64,000 bases of DNA from an uncultured Bacilli bacterium (GCA_934183165.1 CAKPRZ010000005.1:1-64000), one strand, 5' to 3'. Positions 8,385 to 17,552 are shown, counted from the stretch's first letter. A program made the numbers and translations. The notes: a model not told the origin generated them from the letters alone.

Positions 8385-8618
8385 ATGCTTGATAGATTGC
8401 GAAACTATGTTTCCGATAATAAATTTGAATTAACGGTTAGTAATAATAAAATTCATATAATAAATTATTCTAGCATTATTATTTTAGAGACCAATAGAAT
8501 AGTAATAACTTCTAATGATAAGAAAATTTGTATAAGAGGGAGTAATATGCTTCTTAAAAAAATGTTAGATAGTGAAATTTTAATATCTGGTGATTTTAAA
8601 TCTATTGAACTGGAGTGA
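8385..8618 (+). CDS. yqfC: Sporulation protein YqfC (YabP/YqfC family)
   Basis: A 77-residue protein of the YabP/YqfC family. The C-terminal GSNMLLKKMLDSEILISGDFKSIE matches the family pattern of a glycine, a basic amphipathic segment and a final I(S/E)GxxKSIE strand; the rest is short beta strands. In Bacillus, yqfC is SigE-controlled in the mother cell and forms an operon with yqfD. I chose ATG 8385 because GGGTGAT sits at the right distance; the ATG at 8373 overlaps that ribosome site. It ends 4 bases before the TTG start of yqfD. Confidence 0.8.
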   Translation: MLDRLRNYVSDNKFELTVSNNKIHIINYSSIIILETNRIVITSNDKKICIRGSNMLLKKMLDSEILISGDFKSIELE

Positions 8619-8622
8619 TATT

Positions 8623-9801
8623 TTGTTTACTAATAAATATAAAGTAAAAGTAACTGGTAAAAATATAAAAAGATTTCTTAAGAAAATTTATTCAAACAAT
8701 ATATATGTAGAAGATATAGATATGTATGATGATCATGTGTATTTAACATTAACTAAAGAAAATTACTTAAAATTAAAAGATATTAAAACAGTCCTATATG
8801 ATGTAAAACTAATTAGAATTTTTGGAATTATTAAACTTATCGATGATATTAAAAAACATGCAGTTTTCTTTATAACGGTTGCAGTTTGTTTTATTTATTT
8901 TCTGTTTTTATCAAATATAATATTTGAAGTTGAGGTTATTCACTCTAAAAAAGAAATAAGAGATTTAATTTATAGTGAGTTGGGAAAATATGATATTAAG
9001 AAATATCATTTAGTAAAATCCTATATGGAAAAGGAAAAGATTGTTTCTGATATATTAAAGAGTAATAAGAATAAATTAGAGTGGATTGAAATAGAAAGAA
9101 TTGGTGTTAAATATCAAATTAGAGTAGAAGAAAGAATAATTAATAATATTAATGATGATGTTACACCATCACATATAGTAGCTAAAAAAACAGGCATAAT
9201 AAAAAAAATACACGCGACAAATGGTGAGGTTAGAAAAAAGGTTGATGATTATGTAAAAGCAGGAGATATAATTATCAGTGGTTTAATAACTAAAAATGAT
9301 GAAGTAAAAAATAAAGTAAAAGCAAAGGGTACTGTTTATGCTGAAGTATGGTATCAAGCCAAAATAGATATGCCATATTATTATAAAGAAGTTAGTAAAA
9401 CTGGTAAATCTAAAATTACATTGAAGTTAAACATTTTAAATAAAAATCATTATTTTTTAAATTTTAAGAAATATGAAACATTTATAGATAATGATATCTT
9501 TTCTTTAAAAAATAGATTATTGCCAATATCGTTAAAATTAAGTAGGGAATATGAAACAAATGAACTTGAAGAATTATATACAAGGGATGAAGCAATACAA
9601 ATTGCCAAAAAAAGAGCATTAGTTAAAATTGAAAATACATTATCTGATGATGAAAAAGTTTTAAAAGATAAAATTATCTCGGTAGTTGATCACGAAAATT
9701 ATATAAGTGTTGAAATTTTTTATAAAGTATATGAAAATATTACCGGTACATCTAATATTACAGAAGAAGAAATCAAAGGGGAAAACATAAAAAAACAATA
9801 A
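8623..9801 (+). CDS. yqfD: Sporulation protein YqfD
   Basis: A 392-residue protein matching Bacillus YqfD, which is about 398 residues. YKVKVTGKNIKRFLKKIY at the start corresponds to the family N-terminus. There is a single membrane segment at ~85-105 and a large outer domain with a barrel-sandwich-like KAGDIIISG stretch. Function in sporulation is not well defined; YqfD is expressed in the mother cell and its loss impairs spore formation (family knowledge). The start is TTG 8623, positioned by GGAGTGAT at 8612-8619 and giving the standard length; the upstream GTG at 8590 would overlap yqfC. Confidence 0.87.
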   Translation: MFTNKYKVKVTGKNIKRFLKKIYSNNIYVEDIDMYDDHVYLTLTKENYLKLKDIKTVLYDVKLIRIFGIIKLIDDIKKHAVFFITVAVCFIYFLFLSNIIFEVEVIHSKKEIRDLIYSELGKYDIKKYHLVKSYMEKEKIVSDILKSNKNKLEWIEIERIGVKYQIRVEERIINNINDDVTPSHIVAKKTGIIKKIHATNGEVRKKVDDYVKAGDIIISGLITKNDEVKNKVKAKGTVYAEVWYQAKIDMPYYYKEVSKTGKSKITLKLNILNKNHYFLNFKKYETFIDNDIFSLKNRLLPISLKLSREYETNELEELYTRDEAIQIAKKRALVKIENTLSDDEKVLKDKIISVVDHENYISVEIFYKVYENITGTSNITEEEIKGENIKKQ

Positions 9802-9814
9802 GTTTCCTTTTTGT

Positions 9815-9843
9815 TTGTAAAAAAATATTAATAGTAGTACAAT
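9815..9843 (+). promoter_or_regulatory. SigA-type promoter before vanZ-like gene
   Basis: TTGTAA (9815-9820), 17-base spacer, TACAAT (9838-9843). It separates the vanZ-ybeY-dgkA-cdd-era part from yqfCD. Confidence 0.5.
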
Positions 9844-9869
9844 ATTATTATAAGAAAAGGGTGATTAAT

Positions 9870-10490
9870 ATGGCAAATCAAATGTGGCATTCAATAGAAG
9901 GAACTTTACTTGATGTTTTAGAAATGACTTGGCCTATGATTTTGATTTCAGTCGTAGTTTTATCATCAATAAGATTATCTTATTTATTACGTAGTAAAGA
10001 ATCTTTTGTCCTTCATAAGGAATTATTAACCCTTTTTTTTATAATATATATACTTTGTTTATTTCAAATAGTTACGTTTCAAGATGTTAGTAGTTTTGGT
10101 ACTAATAACTTTACTCCATTTAAAGAAATATTAAGATATAACTTTGGCAGTAGATTGTTTGTAAAAAATATAATTGGTAACATGGTCATGTTTATGCCAT
10201 ATGGTTTTTTTGTCTCCTATTATGGTAAAGTTAATAATTGGAAAGCATCTTTTCTTTTAATACTAATAGCGTCTGTGGTTATTGAGTCAACACAACTTGC
10301 TATAGGAAGAGTTTTTGATGTTGATGATATTTTACTTAATGTTATTGGGGGAATGATTGGTTACTTTATATATAAATTATTGGATAAATTGGGTAATATC
10401 AATCCTAAACTTTTTAAGAGTAATTTGTTTAAGGACATATTAACTGTATTAATTTTTTTAGGATTTGCAGCTTATATTATTTGGAGGTAA
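9870..10490 (+). CDS. VanZ-like membrane protein
   Basis: A 206-residue protein with about five membrane segments. FTPFKEILRYNF, NIIGNMVMFMPYGFF, VVIESTQLAIGRVFDVDDILLNVIGG and a final helix are the four conserved VanZ-family blocks. Family members are linked to teicoplanin resistance in vanA clusters, but most chromosomal copies have no known role. No glycopeptide-resistance genes lie nearby. ATG 9870 is set by AAAGGGTGAT; an in-frame GTG at 9861 lies inside that site. In Bacillus, phoH and yqfF occupy this interval between yqfD and ybeY. Confidence 0.83.
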   Translation: MANQMWHSIEGTLLDVLEMTWPMILISVVVLSSIRLSYLLRSKESFVLHKELLTLFFIIYILCLFQIVTFQDVSSFGTNNFTPFKEILRYNFGSRLFVKNIIGNMVMFMPYGFFVSYYGKVNNWKASFLLILIASVVIESTQLAIGRVFDVDDILLNVIGGMIGYFIYKLLDKLGNINPKLFKSNLFKDILTVLIFLGFAAYIIWR

Positions 10491-10491
10491 T

Positions 10492-10941
10492 ATGGAATTA
10501 GAAATTTTTAATGAAACAAGTGAAGATCTGACAATAGAGTTAGATGAATTAAAAGAAATGCTAACGGATTTTTGTAAAAGAGAAAAATTAGATAATGTAG
10601 TGTTTAACATAATAATAGTTGATCAAGATACTATTCATAACATCAATAAAGAATATAGAAACATCGATAGAACAACAGATGTTATTAGTTTTGCTCTAGA
10701 AGATGATAAAACGGTAATATCGCCTGATGGTATAAGAATCCTAGGAGATATTTATATTTGTCTTGAAAAAGTCAAAAGTCAAGCAATAGAATATAATCAT
10801 TCTTTTAAAAGAGAACTTAGTTTCTTAGCAGTTCATGGATTATTACATTTATTAGGATATGATCATATGAAAAAAAAAGATGAAATGGTAATGTTTAAAA
10901 AGCAAGAGGAGGTATTATCTTATTATGGCATTGAGAGGTAA
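10492..10941 (+). CDS. ybeY: Endoribonuclease YbeY (rRNA maturation factor)
   Basis: A 149-residue YbeY. The metal site VHGLLHLLGYDH (HxxxHxxxxxGYDH) is intact near residues 114-125, and the preceding TDVISFALED and LGDIYICLE blocks match the family. It is a zinc-dependent single-strand endoribonuclease involved in 16S rRNA 3'-end maturation and ribosome quality control. ATG 10492 follows GGAGG directly; a longer in-frame start would overlap the vanZ gene. The end overlaps dgkA by 17 bases. Confidence 0.94.
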   Translation: MELEIFNETSEDLTIELDELKEMLTDFCKREKLDNVVFNIIIVDQDTIHNINKEYRNIDRTTDVISFALEDDKTVISPDGIRILGDIYICLEKVKSQAIEYNHSFKRELSFLAVHGLLHLLGYDHMKKKDEMVMFKKQEEVLSYYGIER

Positions 10942-11326
10942 TAAATATAAAGCAAATGGGAACAAAAACATTTTAGAAAGTTTCAAGCACGCTTATGATG
11001 GAGTTAATTATTCTGTAGTTAAAGAACGTAATATGCATATTCATTTGGTAATGGCATCTCTTGTAATTGTTTTTGGTGTATTGTTTGAAATATCACACGC
11101 TGAATGGCTAGCTTGTTTTATACTAATTGGTAGTGTTATAGCTCTTGAAATGGTAAATACTGCAATAGAATTGATTGTTGATATGATAACAACTGAAAAT
11201 AGTGAAAAAGCAAAAGCTGCTAAAGATGTATCAGCAGGAGCAGTTTTAGTAATGGCGGTTGTTGCGGCAGCAATAGGTCTTATTATTTTTGTTCCAAAAA
11301 TCTTTTGGTTTTTAATGAATTTATAG
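10925..11326 (+). CDS. dgkA: Undecaprenol/diacylglycerol kinase (DgkA family)
   Basis: A 133-residue integral membrane kinase with three predicted helices. LEMVNTAIELIVDMI is the conserved catalytic EMVNTAIE motif, and the first cytoplasmic helix ESFKHAYDGVNYSVVKERNM is typical. In Gram-positives this enzyme recycles undecaprenol to undecaprenyl phosphate for wall and teichoic-acid synthesis. The start ATG overlaps ybeY; AGAGGAGG lies 12 bases upstream, a slightly long spacing. TTG 10931 is an alternative. The order ybeY-dgkA-cdd-era is conserved in Firmicutes. Confidence 0.9.
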   Translation: MALRGNKYKANGNKNILESFKHAYDGVNYSVVKERNMHIHLVMASLVIVFGVLFEISHAEWLACFILIGSVIALEMVNTAIELIVDMITTENSEKAKAAKDVSAGAVLVMAVVAAAIGLIIFVPKIFWFLMNL

Positions 11327-11334
11327 GAGGAAAC

Positions 11335-11721
11335 ATGAAAGAAAAATTAATCAAATTATTAGAAAATAGTTATTCACCATATTCAAAATTCAGAGTTAGT
11401 GCGATTGTAGTTACAAAAGATAAAAAAGAATTTGTTGGTGTTAATGTTGAAAATGCGGCTTATGGATCTTCCATTTGTGCAGAACGTAGTGCCATATTAC
11501 AAGCAATAAGCCAAGGATATAAAAGAGGTGAATTAGAAAGCCTTTATGTTATGTGTGATAATAAAAAAATTGGTATGCCATGCTTTGCTTGTAGACAAGT
11601 TATTTCGGAACTTTTTAGTGAAGATGCAATTATTACATGTATGAATCCTGATGGTTATGAATTAAAACTTCAGGTTAAAGATCTTTGTCCATATCCATTT
11701 GGTAGTGAGGACTTAAAATGA
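11335..11721 (+). CDS. cdd: Cytidine deaminase
   Basis: A 128-residue homotetramer-type cytidine deaminase of the nucleoside salvage pathway, converting cytidine or deoxycytidine to uridine. The catalytic motif is CAERSAI (zinc Cys plus Glu) and the second zinc site is PCFACRQV (PCxxC). NVENAAYGSSICAE is canonical. ATG 11335 follows TAGGAGG at the standard distance. Its stop TGA overlaps the start of era as ATGA, a translational coupling. Confidence 0.95.
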   Translation: MKEKLIKLLENSYSPYSKFRVSAIVVTKDKKEFVGVNVENAAYGSSICAERSAILQAISQGYKRGELESLYVMCDNKKIGMPCFACRQVISELFSEDAIITCMNPDGYELKLQVKDLCPYPFGSEDLK

Positions 11722-12608
11722 AAAGTGGTTTTGTTAGTCTAGTAGGAAGGCCAAATGTAGGAAAAAGTACACTTCTTAATAATATATTAGGAATGAAGAT
11801 TGCTATTACATCTAATGTTGCGGGTACTACTAGAAATATTATTCAAGGAATATATAATGATGATGATAGTCAAATAATATTTATAGATACTCCTGGAATT
11901 CATAAACCTAAAGATAAATTAGGCACTTATTTAAATAGAAAAGCATATACTATGGCCGATGATGTTGACATTATTTTATTTTTGGTAGATGTTGAAAAAG
12001 GCTTTGGTACAGGTGATAAATTCATATTGGAAAGATTGAAAGAACTTAACAAGCCAGTGTTCTTACTACTAAATAAAGTGGATAGAGTTTCAAAAGATGA
12101 ATTGTTACCTATTATAAATGAATATAAAGGTTTATATGATTTTAGTGAAATAATACCATTATCAGCTTTAAAAGGGGATAACGTTAAAGATTTAATAAAT
12201 ACGTTAAAAAAATATTTATCTAGTGATATTAAATATTATGAAAATGATGCTATAACTAATGTTAGTCGTAATTTTATAATTGCTGAAATGGTAAGAGAAA
12301 AGCTTCTTAATTTAACTAAAAAGGAAGTTCCTCATTCCATTACGTGTTTAGTAGAGAAATATGAAGAAGAAGAAAATGTAATTAATATAAATGTTTTAAT
12401 TATTATTGATCGTGATAATTTAAAGAAAATTATTATTGGTAAAAATGGTGCTATGCTAAAAGAAGTAGGTAGACAATCAAGAATTGATATAGAAAAATTT
12501 CTTGGTAAAAAAGTGTATTTAGAAACATATGTTAAGTCAGTAAAAGATTGGCGTGATAAAGAAAAATATTTACAAGAATTTGGCCTTGATGAATTAGAAT
12601 TTGATTAA
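11718..12608 (+). CDS. era: GTPase Era
   Basis: A 296-residue Era GTPase that binds the 16S rRNA 3' region during 30S assembly. GTPase motifs are GRPNVGKST (~10-18), TT in the switch, DTPG (~57-60), NKVD (~119-122) and SALKGDN. The C-terminal KH domain has VIIGKNGAMLKEVGRQSR-like residues (IIGKNGAML). Length is standard. It sits in the conserved order cdd-era-yqzL-recO and overlaps cdd by 4 bases. Confidence 0.96.
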   Translation: MKSGFVSLVGRPNVGKSTLLNNILGMKIAITSNVAGTTRNIIQGIYNDDDSQIIFIDTPGIHKPKDKLGTYLNRKAYTMADDVDIILFLVDVEKGFGTGDKFILERLKELNKPVFLLLNKVDRVSKDELLPIINEYKGLYDFSEIIPLSALKGDNVKDLINTLKKYLSSDIKYYENDAITNVSRNFIIAEMVREKLLNLTKKEVPHSITCLVEKYEEEENVININVLIIIDRDNLKKIIIGKNGAMLKEVGRQSRIDIEKFLGKKVYLETYVKSVKDWRDKEKYLQEFGLDELEFD

Positions 12609-12646
12609 ATTATTAAAATAATCATCATAATAATAATGGTGATTGA

Positions 12647-12769
12647 ATGAAAAAATTAGTTTGGGAAATTTTTAAAAAAACTGGTGATATTAAATATTAT
12701 TTATTAGCTAAATGCCTTGAGGATGAAGAAAATGAAAACAAAAAAATTAGAGGGAATAGTAATAAGTGA
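12647..12769 (+). CDS. yqzL: YqzL-like small protein between era and recO
   Basis: A 40-residue protein. It begins with M, K, K, then LVWEIFKKTGDIKYYLLAK, which follows the (F)xWKxFxxTGxIxxYLLYK pattern of Bacillus YqzL, and it occupies the same place between era and recO. Function is unknown. GGTGAT lies at a suitable distance from the ATG. The last 38 bases overlap the start of recO in another frame; the overlap also supplies the GAGG ribosome site for recO, suggesting translational coupling. Confidence 0.75.
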   Translation: MKKLVWEIFKKTGDIKYYLLAKCLEDEENENKKIRGNSNK

Positions 12770-13466
12770 AACTAATTATAGTGAATCAAGTAAGATATTA
12801 AATATATATACTAAAGAATTGGGAATTGTTAGTGTTATTTCAAAAGGCTGCAGGAGGCTTAAAAGCCCATTAAGAAGTGTCAGTAGTAGACTTATATATG
12901 GGAATTTTATAGTTAGCTATAAAGAAGGGGGCTTATCTACACTAATCAATGTGGATATATTATGTAATTTCAGTACAATTTTTAAGGATATAGAAAAGAT
13001 TAGTTTTGCAACATACATATTAGAATTAACAAGTCAAGTTGCTAAACAAAATAATAGTGTGGAAATATTTGATACATTAATTGAAAGTCTAAAAAAGATA
13101 AATGAAGGAATTGATGCTCAAATTATTACACTTATTGTTGAACTGCAATATTTAAAATATTTGGGTATAGATGTAGACTTTGATGAATGTAGTATTTGTG
13201 GTAATAAAGATGATATTGTAACATTTAATGTAGATAAACATGGATATGTTTGTAAAAATTGCTATTCCAATGAAAAAATTGTTAGCCAAAAATCTGTAAA
13301 AGTAATACGACTTTTATACTATGTAGATATTTCTCGTCTTACAAAATTAGATTTATCATCTACTACTATAAATGAAATAAGTTCCTTTTTAGAAGAATAT
13401 TATGATAAATATAGTGGACTTTTTCTAAAAAGTAAAAAGTTTATAAAATTAATTAATAATAAATAA
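12732..13466 (+). CDS. recO: DNA repair protein RecO
   Basis: A 244-residue RecO, which loads RecA at gaps and anneals strands together with RecR. The N-terminal OB fold contains GIVISETNYSESSKILNIYT and KGCRRLKSPLR. The zinc site is CSICG ... CKNC around residues 153-180, then a helical C-terminus. ATG 12732 is chosen because GAGG lies 9 bases upstream; earlier in-frame starts at 12717 or 12723 have no site. It overlaps yqzL. Confidence 0.9.
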   Translation: MKTKKLEGIVISETNYSESSKILNIYTKELGIVSVISKGCRRLKSPLRSVSSRLIYGNFIVSYKEGGLSTLINVDILCNFSTIFKDIEKISFATYILELTSQVAKQNNSVEIFDTLIESLKKINEGIDAQIITLIVELQYLKYLGIDVDFDECSICGNKDDIVTFNVDKHGYVCKNCYSNEKIVSQKSVKVIRLLYYVDISRLTKLDLSSTTINEISSFLEEYYDKYSGLFLKSKKFIKLINNK

Positions 13467-13479
13467 TAATGGAGACTTT

Positions 13480-13947
13480 ATGAAAGATGTAATTGAATTA
13501 TTAAAACAAAAAAATAAAACTATTGCGACAATGGAATCATGTACTGGTGGTGGTATTGCTAATGCTATTACTAACTGCGATGGTTCTAGTGAAGTATTTT
13601 CGTTTTCAGCTGTTACTTATTCAAATGAGTATAAAATTAAAATGGGTGTTGATGAAAAGATAATTGAAAAATACAGCGTCTATAGTATGGAAACCGCTAA
13701 AGAAATGGCATATAAAATATCTTGCTTTGCTAAAACAAATTATGGTATTGGTGTTACAGGAAAATTTAATAAGATTGATAATAATAACTTACAGGGAGAT
13801 AACAACAAAGTTTATGTAAGTATTTATGATAAAGATTATAAAAAATACTATAATAAAGAAATAATAGTAGCTTTAAATACAAGAAGCGCTTTAAAAGAAC
13901 AAATTATTGAAATTGTTATAAACGAATTGATTTCTATCATTAAATAA
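13480..13947 (+). CDS. CinA C-terminal family / nicotinamide-nucleotide amidase PncC
   Basis: A 155-residue stand-alone CinA C-terminal domain. ATMESCTGGGIANAITNCDGSS and FSAVTYSNEYKIKMGV are the family blocks, and GVTGKF replaces the usual GxAGP segment. PncC members deamidate NMN to nicotinic acid mononucleotide for NAD recycling; the N-terminal MoCF-like half of full CinA is absent. The changed glycine-rich segment means activity should not be assumed. It follows recO by 13 bases and is closed by a terminator. Confidence 0.82.
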   Translation: MKDVIELLKQKNKTIATMESCTGGGIANAITNCDGSSEVFSFSAVTYSNEYKIKMGVDEKIIEKYSVYSMETAKEMAYKISCFAKTNYGIGVTGKFNKIDNNNLQGDNNKVYVSIYDKDYKKYYNKEIIVALNTRSALKEQIIEIVINELISIIK

Positions 13948-13956
13948 TTAGATGTC

Positions 13957-13982
13957 AAAAGTGATTAAATATCACTTTTTTT
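13957..13982 (+). terminator. Rho-independent terminator
   Basis: AAAAGTGAT/ATCACTTTT stem with loop TAAAT and T run; closes the era-recO-cinA unit. Confidence 0.8.
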
Positions 13983-14056
13983 AATATACTAATATGGGAA
14001 TTCTATATGCAAAACACCTTTTTTGATGTATAATTTATTATAATGGAGTTGATATA

Positions 14057-15502
14057 ATGCGAAAGAAACTAAATCAAATTATTGATTGTGATTACGATAT
14101 TGAAATAAAAGGGATTAAAATTAATTCAAAAGAAATTCAAGAAGGAGATTTATTTGTTTGTACAACAGGTGTAAATGCTGATAGGCATAATTTCATTCAG
14201 GACGCTATTTCTAAAGGAGCAGTTGCGGCTATTGTAAGTCGTGATGTTGAATGCTCTATACCAACTGTAAAAGTTACAGATACAAATAAGATATTACCTG
14301 TATTATGTTCTGAATTTTATGATCATCCTGAAAACAAGTTAAAAATTATCGGAATAACAGGTACAGATGGAAAGACTAGTACTGCGACTATTATTCAAAT
14401 ATTAATTGGAAATAATATATGTGGATATATTGGTACAAATGGCAGAAGTTGTTCAAAGTTTAATTATGAAATAAGTAATACCACTCCAGATAGTGATAAA
14501 TTATATGAATATTTTTATGATTTTGTTGAGGCAGGATGCAAATATGTTATTATGGAAGCATCTAGCGAAGCCTTTTTTAGACATAGACTGGATAATATTA
14601 ACTTCGATGGAGGAGTTATAACTAATATTACTAGAGAACACTTAAATATCCATAAAACTTTTGATAACTATGTGGAATGTAAATCAACATTATTTAAACA
14701 GGTAACAAATCAAGGCTTTTCAATTTTAAATAGTGATGATGAATTATATGAAAGAATAAAATCATCGTGTCATGGTAAGGTTTTAACTTATGGCAAAGGT
14801 AATGACAATACTCTTTCAATAAAGAAGTATAATATTTTACCAACAAGCACTAGTATAGAGTTTTTACTTGATGGTATTACTTATAATATTGATAGTCCTC
14901 TACTAGGTGAATTTAATGTTTATAATTTATCTGCTGGAATATTAACTGCTTATGCAATGGGATTTGATATTAATAAAATACTTAAAAATGTTTATGATAT
15001 AAAAGTTTCGGGAAGGCTTGATGTATTACCTAATTTAGGACAAGATTTTACTGTTATGGTTGACTATGCTCATACACCAAATGGAATTTTCAATTTACTT
15101 AAATTTGTTCATACCCTTAACATAAATAGAAGTATAGTTGTTATTGGGTCTGCTGGTGAACGTGATGCATCAAAAAGACCTATAATGGGTAAATGTGTTG
15201 TAGATAATGCAAGTTATGCTATATTTACCTATGAGGATCCAAGGAGTGAAGATCCTCTAGATATCATTGGAATGCTTACTAGTGACATTAAAGACTATAA
15301 TAATTATGAAGTTGTTGTTGATAGGAGTTTGGCTATAAAAAAGGCTATTTATATGGCAAAACCAAATGATATGGTTTTAATATTAGGAAAAGGCAATGAA
15401 ACATATCAAAAATTAAAAGATAAAACTATTTATTTTAATGATATAGAAGAAGCAACTAAATATTTAAAAGAACGTTTAGAAAAAGAAAAAGTCAAATTAT
15501 AA
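14057..15502 (+). CDS. murE: UDP-MurNAc-tripeptide synthetase (MurE)
   Basis: A 481-residue Mur ligase adding the third stem-peptide residue to UDP-MurNAc-L-Ala-D-Glu. The N-terminal domain ends near 100, then the ATP loop GITGTDGKTSTA (~103-114), ITNITREHLNIH, and the C-terminal VMVDYAHTPNG. The amino-acid specificity region reads YEDPRSEDP, close to the DNPR motif of meso-diaminopimelate enzymes, so a mDAP-type stem peptide is likely but not proven. GGAG precedes the ATG by 9 bases. The gene starts the wall cluster murE-murG-murB-divIB. Confidence 0.92.
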   Translation: MRKKLNQIIDCDYDIEIKGIKINSKEIQEGDLFVCTTGVNADRHNFIQDAISKGAVAAIVSRDVECSIPTVKVTDTNKILPVLCSEFYDHPENKLKIIGITGTDGKTSTATIIQILIGNNICGYIGTNGRSCSKFNYEISNTTPDSDKLYEYFYDFVEAGCKYVIMEASSEAFFRHRLDNINFDGGVITNITREHLNIHKTFDNYVECKSTLFKQVTNQGFSILNSDDELYERIKSSCHGKVLTYGKGNDNTLSIKKYNILPTSTSIEFLLDGITYNIDSPLLGEFNVYNLSAGILTAYAMGFDINKILKNVYDIKVSGRLDVLPNLGQDFTVMVDYAHTPNGIFNLLKFVHTLNINRSIVVIGSAGERDASKRPIMGKCVVDNASYAIFTYEDPRSEDPLDIIGMLTSDIKDYNNYEVVVDRSLAIKKAIYMAKPNDMVLILGKGNETYQKLKDKTIYFNDIEEATKYLKERLEKEKVKL

Positions 15503-15530
15503 ATGACTTTCTTTTGTAGTAGCATATAAT
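15503..15530 (+). promoter_or_regulatory. Possible SigA promoter before murG
   Basis: ATGACT (15503-15508), 16-base spacer, TATAAT (15525-15530). The -35 is weak. A second TATAAT lies at 15535-15540. Confidence 0.35.
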
Positions 15531-15558
15531 ATGATATAATAAACTAGGATGTGATTAG

Positions 15559-16644
15559 ATGAAAGTAGTTGTTAGTGCTGGTGGAACTGGTGGTCATATT
15601 TTCCCAGCTTTAGCGGTTATTAATAAGATAAAGGAAAAAGAACCAAATAGTAAGATTTTATATATTGGTACTACTGATAGAATGGAAGCTGATATCATTC
15701 CTAAATTAGGTATTGACTATGTAGGGATTGAAATGAAGGGTTTAAATAGACGCAACCCTTTTAAAAACGTAAGTGTTATAAACTCTCTTTTAAAAGCAAT
15801 AAAAAAATGCAGAAAAACAATTAAGGACTTTAATCCTGATATTGTATTAGGGATAGGTGGATATATTACTTTCCCTGTTATTGTTGCTGCTAAAAAGGAA
15901 GGGTATAAAACTTTTATTCATGAACAAAATTCAATTCCGGGGTTGTCAAATAAAATATTAAAAAATAAAGTGGATGCTATTGGTGTATCATTAGAGGAAA
16001 GTATTAAGTATTTTCCGACTGCTAAAACAATTTTTACCGGTAATCCAAGAAGTGAAGAGGTAATAAATGCTAAACCTGTTTCAAAGAGTAAATATGGTCT
16101 TTCCAATAGTAAAAAATTAGTTCTTATTGTCATGGGAAGTTTAGGAAGCTTGACGATTAATAATATTATGAGGGAAATTTTGCCTAAATTTAAAGGTAAA
16201 AATTATGAAGTTTTATTTGTTACAGGTAAGAATTATTATGAAAACTATAAAAAAATAAAAAATTTACCTGAAAATGTCAAAATAGTAGAATTTTTAAATG
16301 ATATGCTAGGTCTTATGAAAAATGTTGATTTAATTGTTTCAAGAGCAGGGGCTTCAACTATAGCTGAAATAACTGCTGTTGAATTGCCTAGTATATTAAT
16401 TCCTTCACCATATGTTACTCATAATCATCAATATCATAATGCATTGGTACTTGCTAATAAAGGAGCATCTGTTTTGATTGAAGAAAAAGACTTAAATGCA
16501 AATAATTTAATAAATAATATAGATGAAATATTAAATAATAGTAAAAAATATGATAAAATGAAAAAAGCTAACGGTGAATTGGCAATAAAAGATAGTGCTA
16601 CAAAAATATATGAAATAATTAAGAAAATAACAAATGGTGATTAA
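15559..16644 (+). CDS. murG: UDP-GlcNAc:lipid I transferase MurG
   Basis: A 361-residue MurG that converts lipid I to lipid II at the inner membrane face. The donor/acceptor loops are visible: AGGTGGHIFPALA at the N-terminus, GIGGYITFP, HEQNSIPGLSN, GSLGS and SRAGASTIAEITAVELPSILIPSP. Length is standard. GGATGTGATT precedes the ATG. The gene runs directly into murB with a 2-base gap. Confidence 0.95.
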   Translation: MKVVVSAGGTGGHIFPALAVINKIKEKEPNSKILYIGTTDRMEADIIPKLGIDYVGIEMKGLNRRNPFKNVSVINSLLKAIKKCRKTIKDFNPDIVLGIGGYITFPVIVAAKKEGYKTFIHEQNSIPGLSNKILKNKVDAIGVSLEESIKYFPTAKTIFTGNPRSEEVINAKPVSKSKYGLSNSKKLVLIVMGSLGSLTINNIMREILPKFKGKNYEVLFVTGKNYYENYKKIKNLPENVKIVEFLNDMLGLMKNVDLIVSRAGASTIAEITAVELPSILIPSPYVTHNHQYHNALVLANKGASVLIEEKDLNANNLINNIDEILNNSKKYDKMKKANGELAIKDSATKIYEIIKKITNGD

Positions 16645-16646
16645 AA

Positions 16647-17552
16647 ATGGAAAATCTTATAGAATTTATAAAAGCAAAAGAAATTGGTAAATATCTAACG
16701 GATGTTAGTATTGCTAAATATACTAGCTATAAAGTTGGGGGAATTGTTAAATGTATTGTATATCCTAATGATGTTAAAAAATTAATATGTCTATTAAAAT
16801 ATATCAGAGCAAATAATATTAAATATAAGATTCTTGGAAATGGTTCTAATACTTTATTTAGTAGTAAAGAGTACGATGGTGTAATAATAAAACTAGATGC
16901 ATTAAATAACATTGAATTTATTGATAATAAGATAGTTGTTGGAGCTGGATACAGTTTAATTAAACTTTGTATTCAAGCAGCCAGAAAAAGCTTGGCAGGA
17001 TTAGAATTTGCTTCTGGAATACCTGGTACTGTAGGTGGAGCTGTTTACATGAATGCTGGTGCATATAAGAGTGATATGGGTTATGTTGTTCAAAAAGTAA
17101 AAGTGTTAACACCAGAATTTAAGGTTATTACTATGACTAATAAAGAACTTAAATTTCATTACCGTGACTCATTTTTTATGCATCATAGAGATTATATTTG
17201 TTTAGAAGTAACATTAAAGCTTGTTCGTGGCTCTAAAGCTGATATTATGGCAGTTAATGAAGAAAGAAGAAAAAGAAGACAAGAATCACAACCCCTTGAG
17301 TATCCTTCAGCAGGTAGTGTATTTCGTAATCCAGAAGGAATGTTTGCTGGTAAATTAATAGAAGATATAGGACTTAAAGGACTAACTAAGGGTGGTGCTC
17401 AAATCAGTAATAAACATGCTAATTTTATTATAAATTTAGGAAATGCCAAGGCTGAAGATATAAAAGGACTTATTGATTTTGTTAAAGATACTGTTTTAGA
17501 AAAGTATGGGGTAAATTTAAAGGTTGAACAAGAATTTGTAAATTGGGAGTAG
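16647..17552 (+). CDS. murB: UDP-N-acetylenolpyruvoylglucosamine reductase MurB
   Basis: A 301-residue type II MurB, the FAD/NADPH enzyme that forms UDP-MurNAc. Motifs: ILGNGSNTLF, GLEFASGIPGTVGGAVYMNAGAY and the catalytic YPSAGSVFRNP with the proton-donor Ser, followed by GGAQISNKHANFIIN. It sits between murG and divIB as in many Firmicutes. GGTGAT lies upstream within the end of murG. Confidence 0.95.
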   Translation: MENLIEFIKAKEIGKYLTDVSIAKYTSYKVGGIVKCIVYPNDVKKLICLLKYIRANNIKYKILGNGSNTLFSSKEYDGVIIKLDALNNIEFIDNKIVVGAGYSLIKLCIQAARKSLAGLEFASGIPGTVGGAVYMNAGAYKSDMGYVVQKVKVLTPEFKVITMTNKELKFHYRDSFFMHHRDYICLEVTLKLVRGSKADIMAVNEERRKRRQESQPLEYPSAGSVFRNPEGMFAGKLIEDIGLKGLTKGGAQISNKHANFIINLGNAKAEDIKGLIDFVKDTVLEKYGVNLKVEQEFVNWE

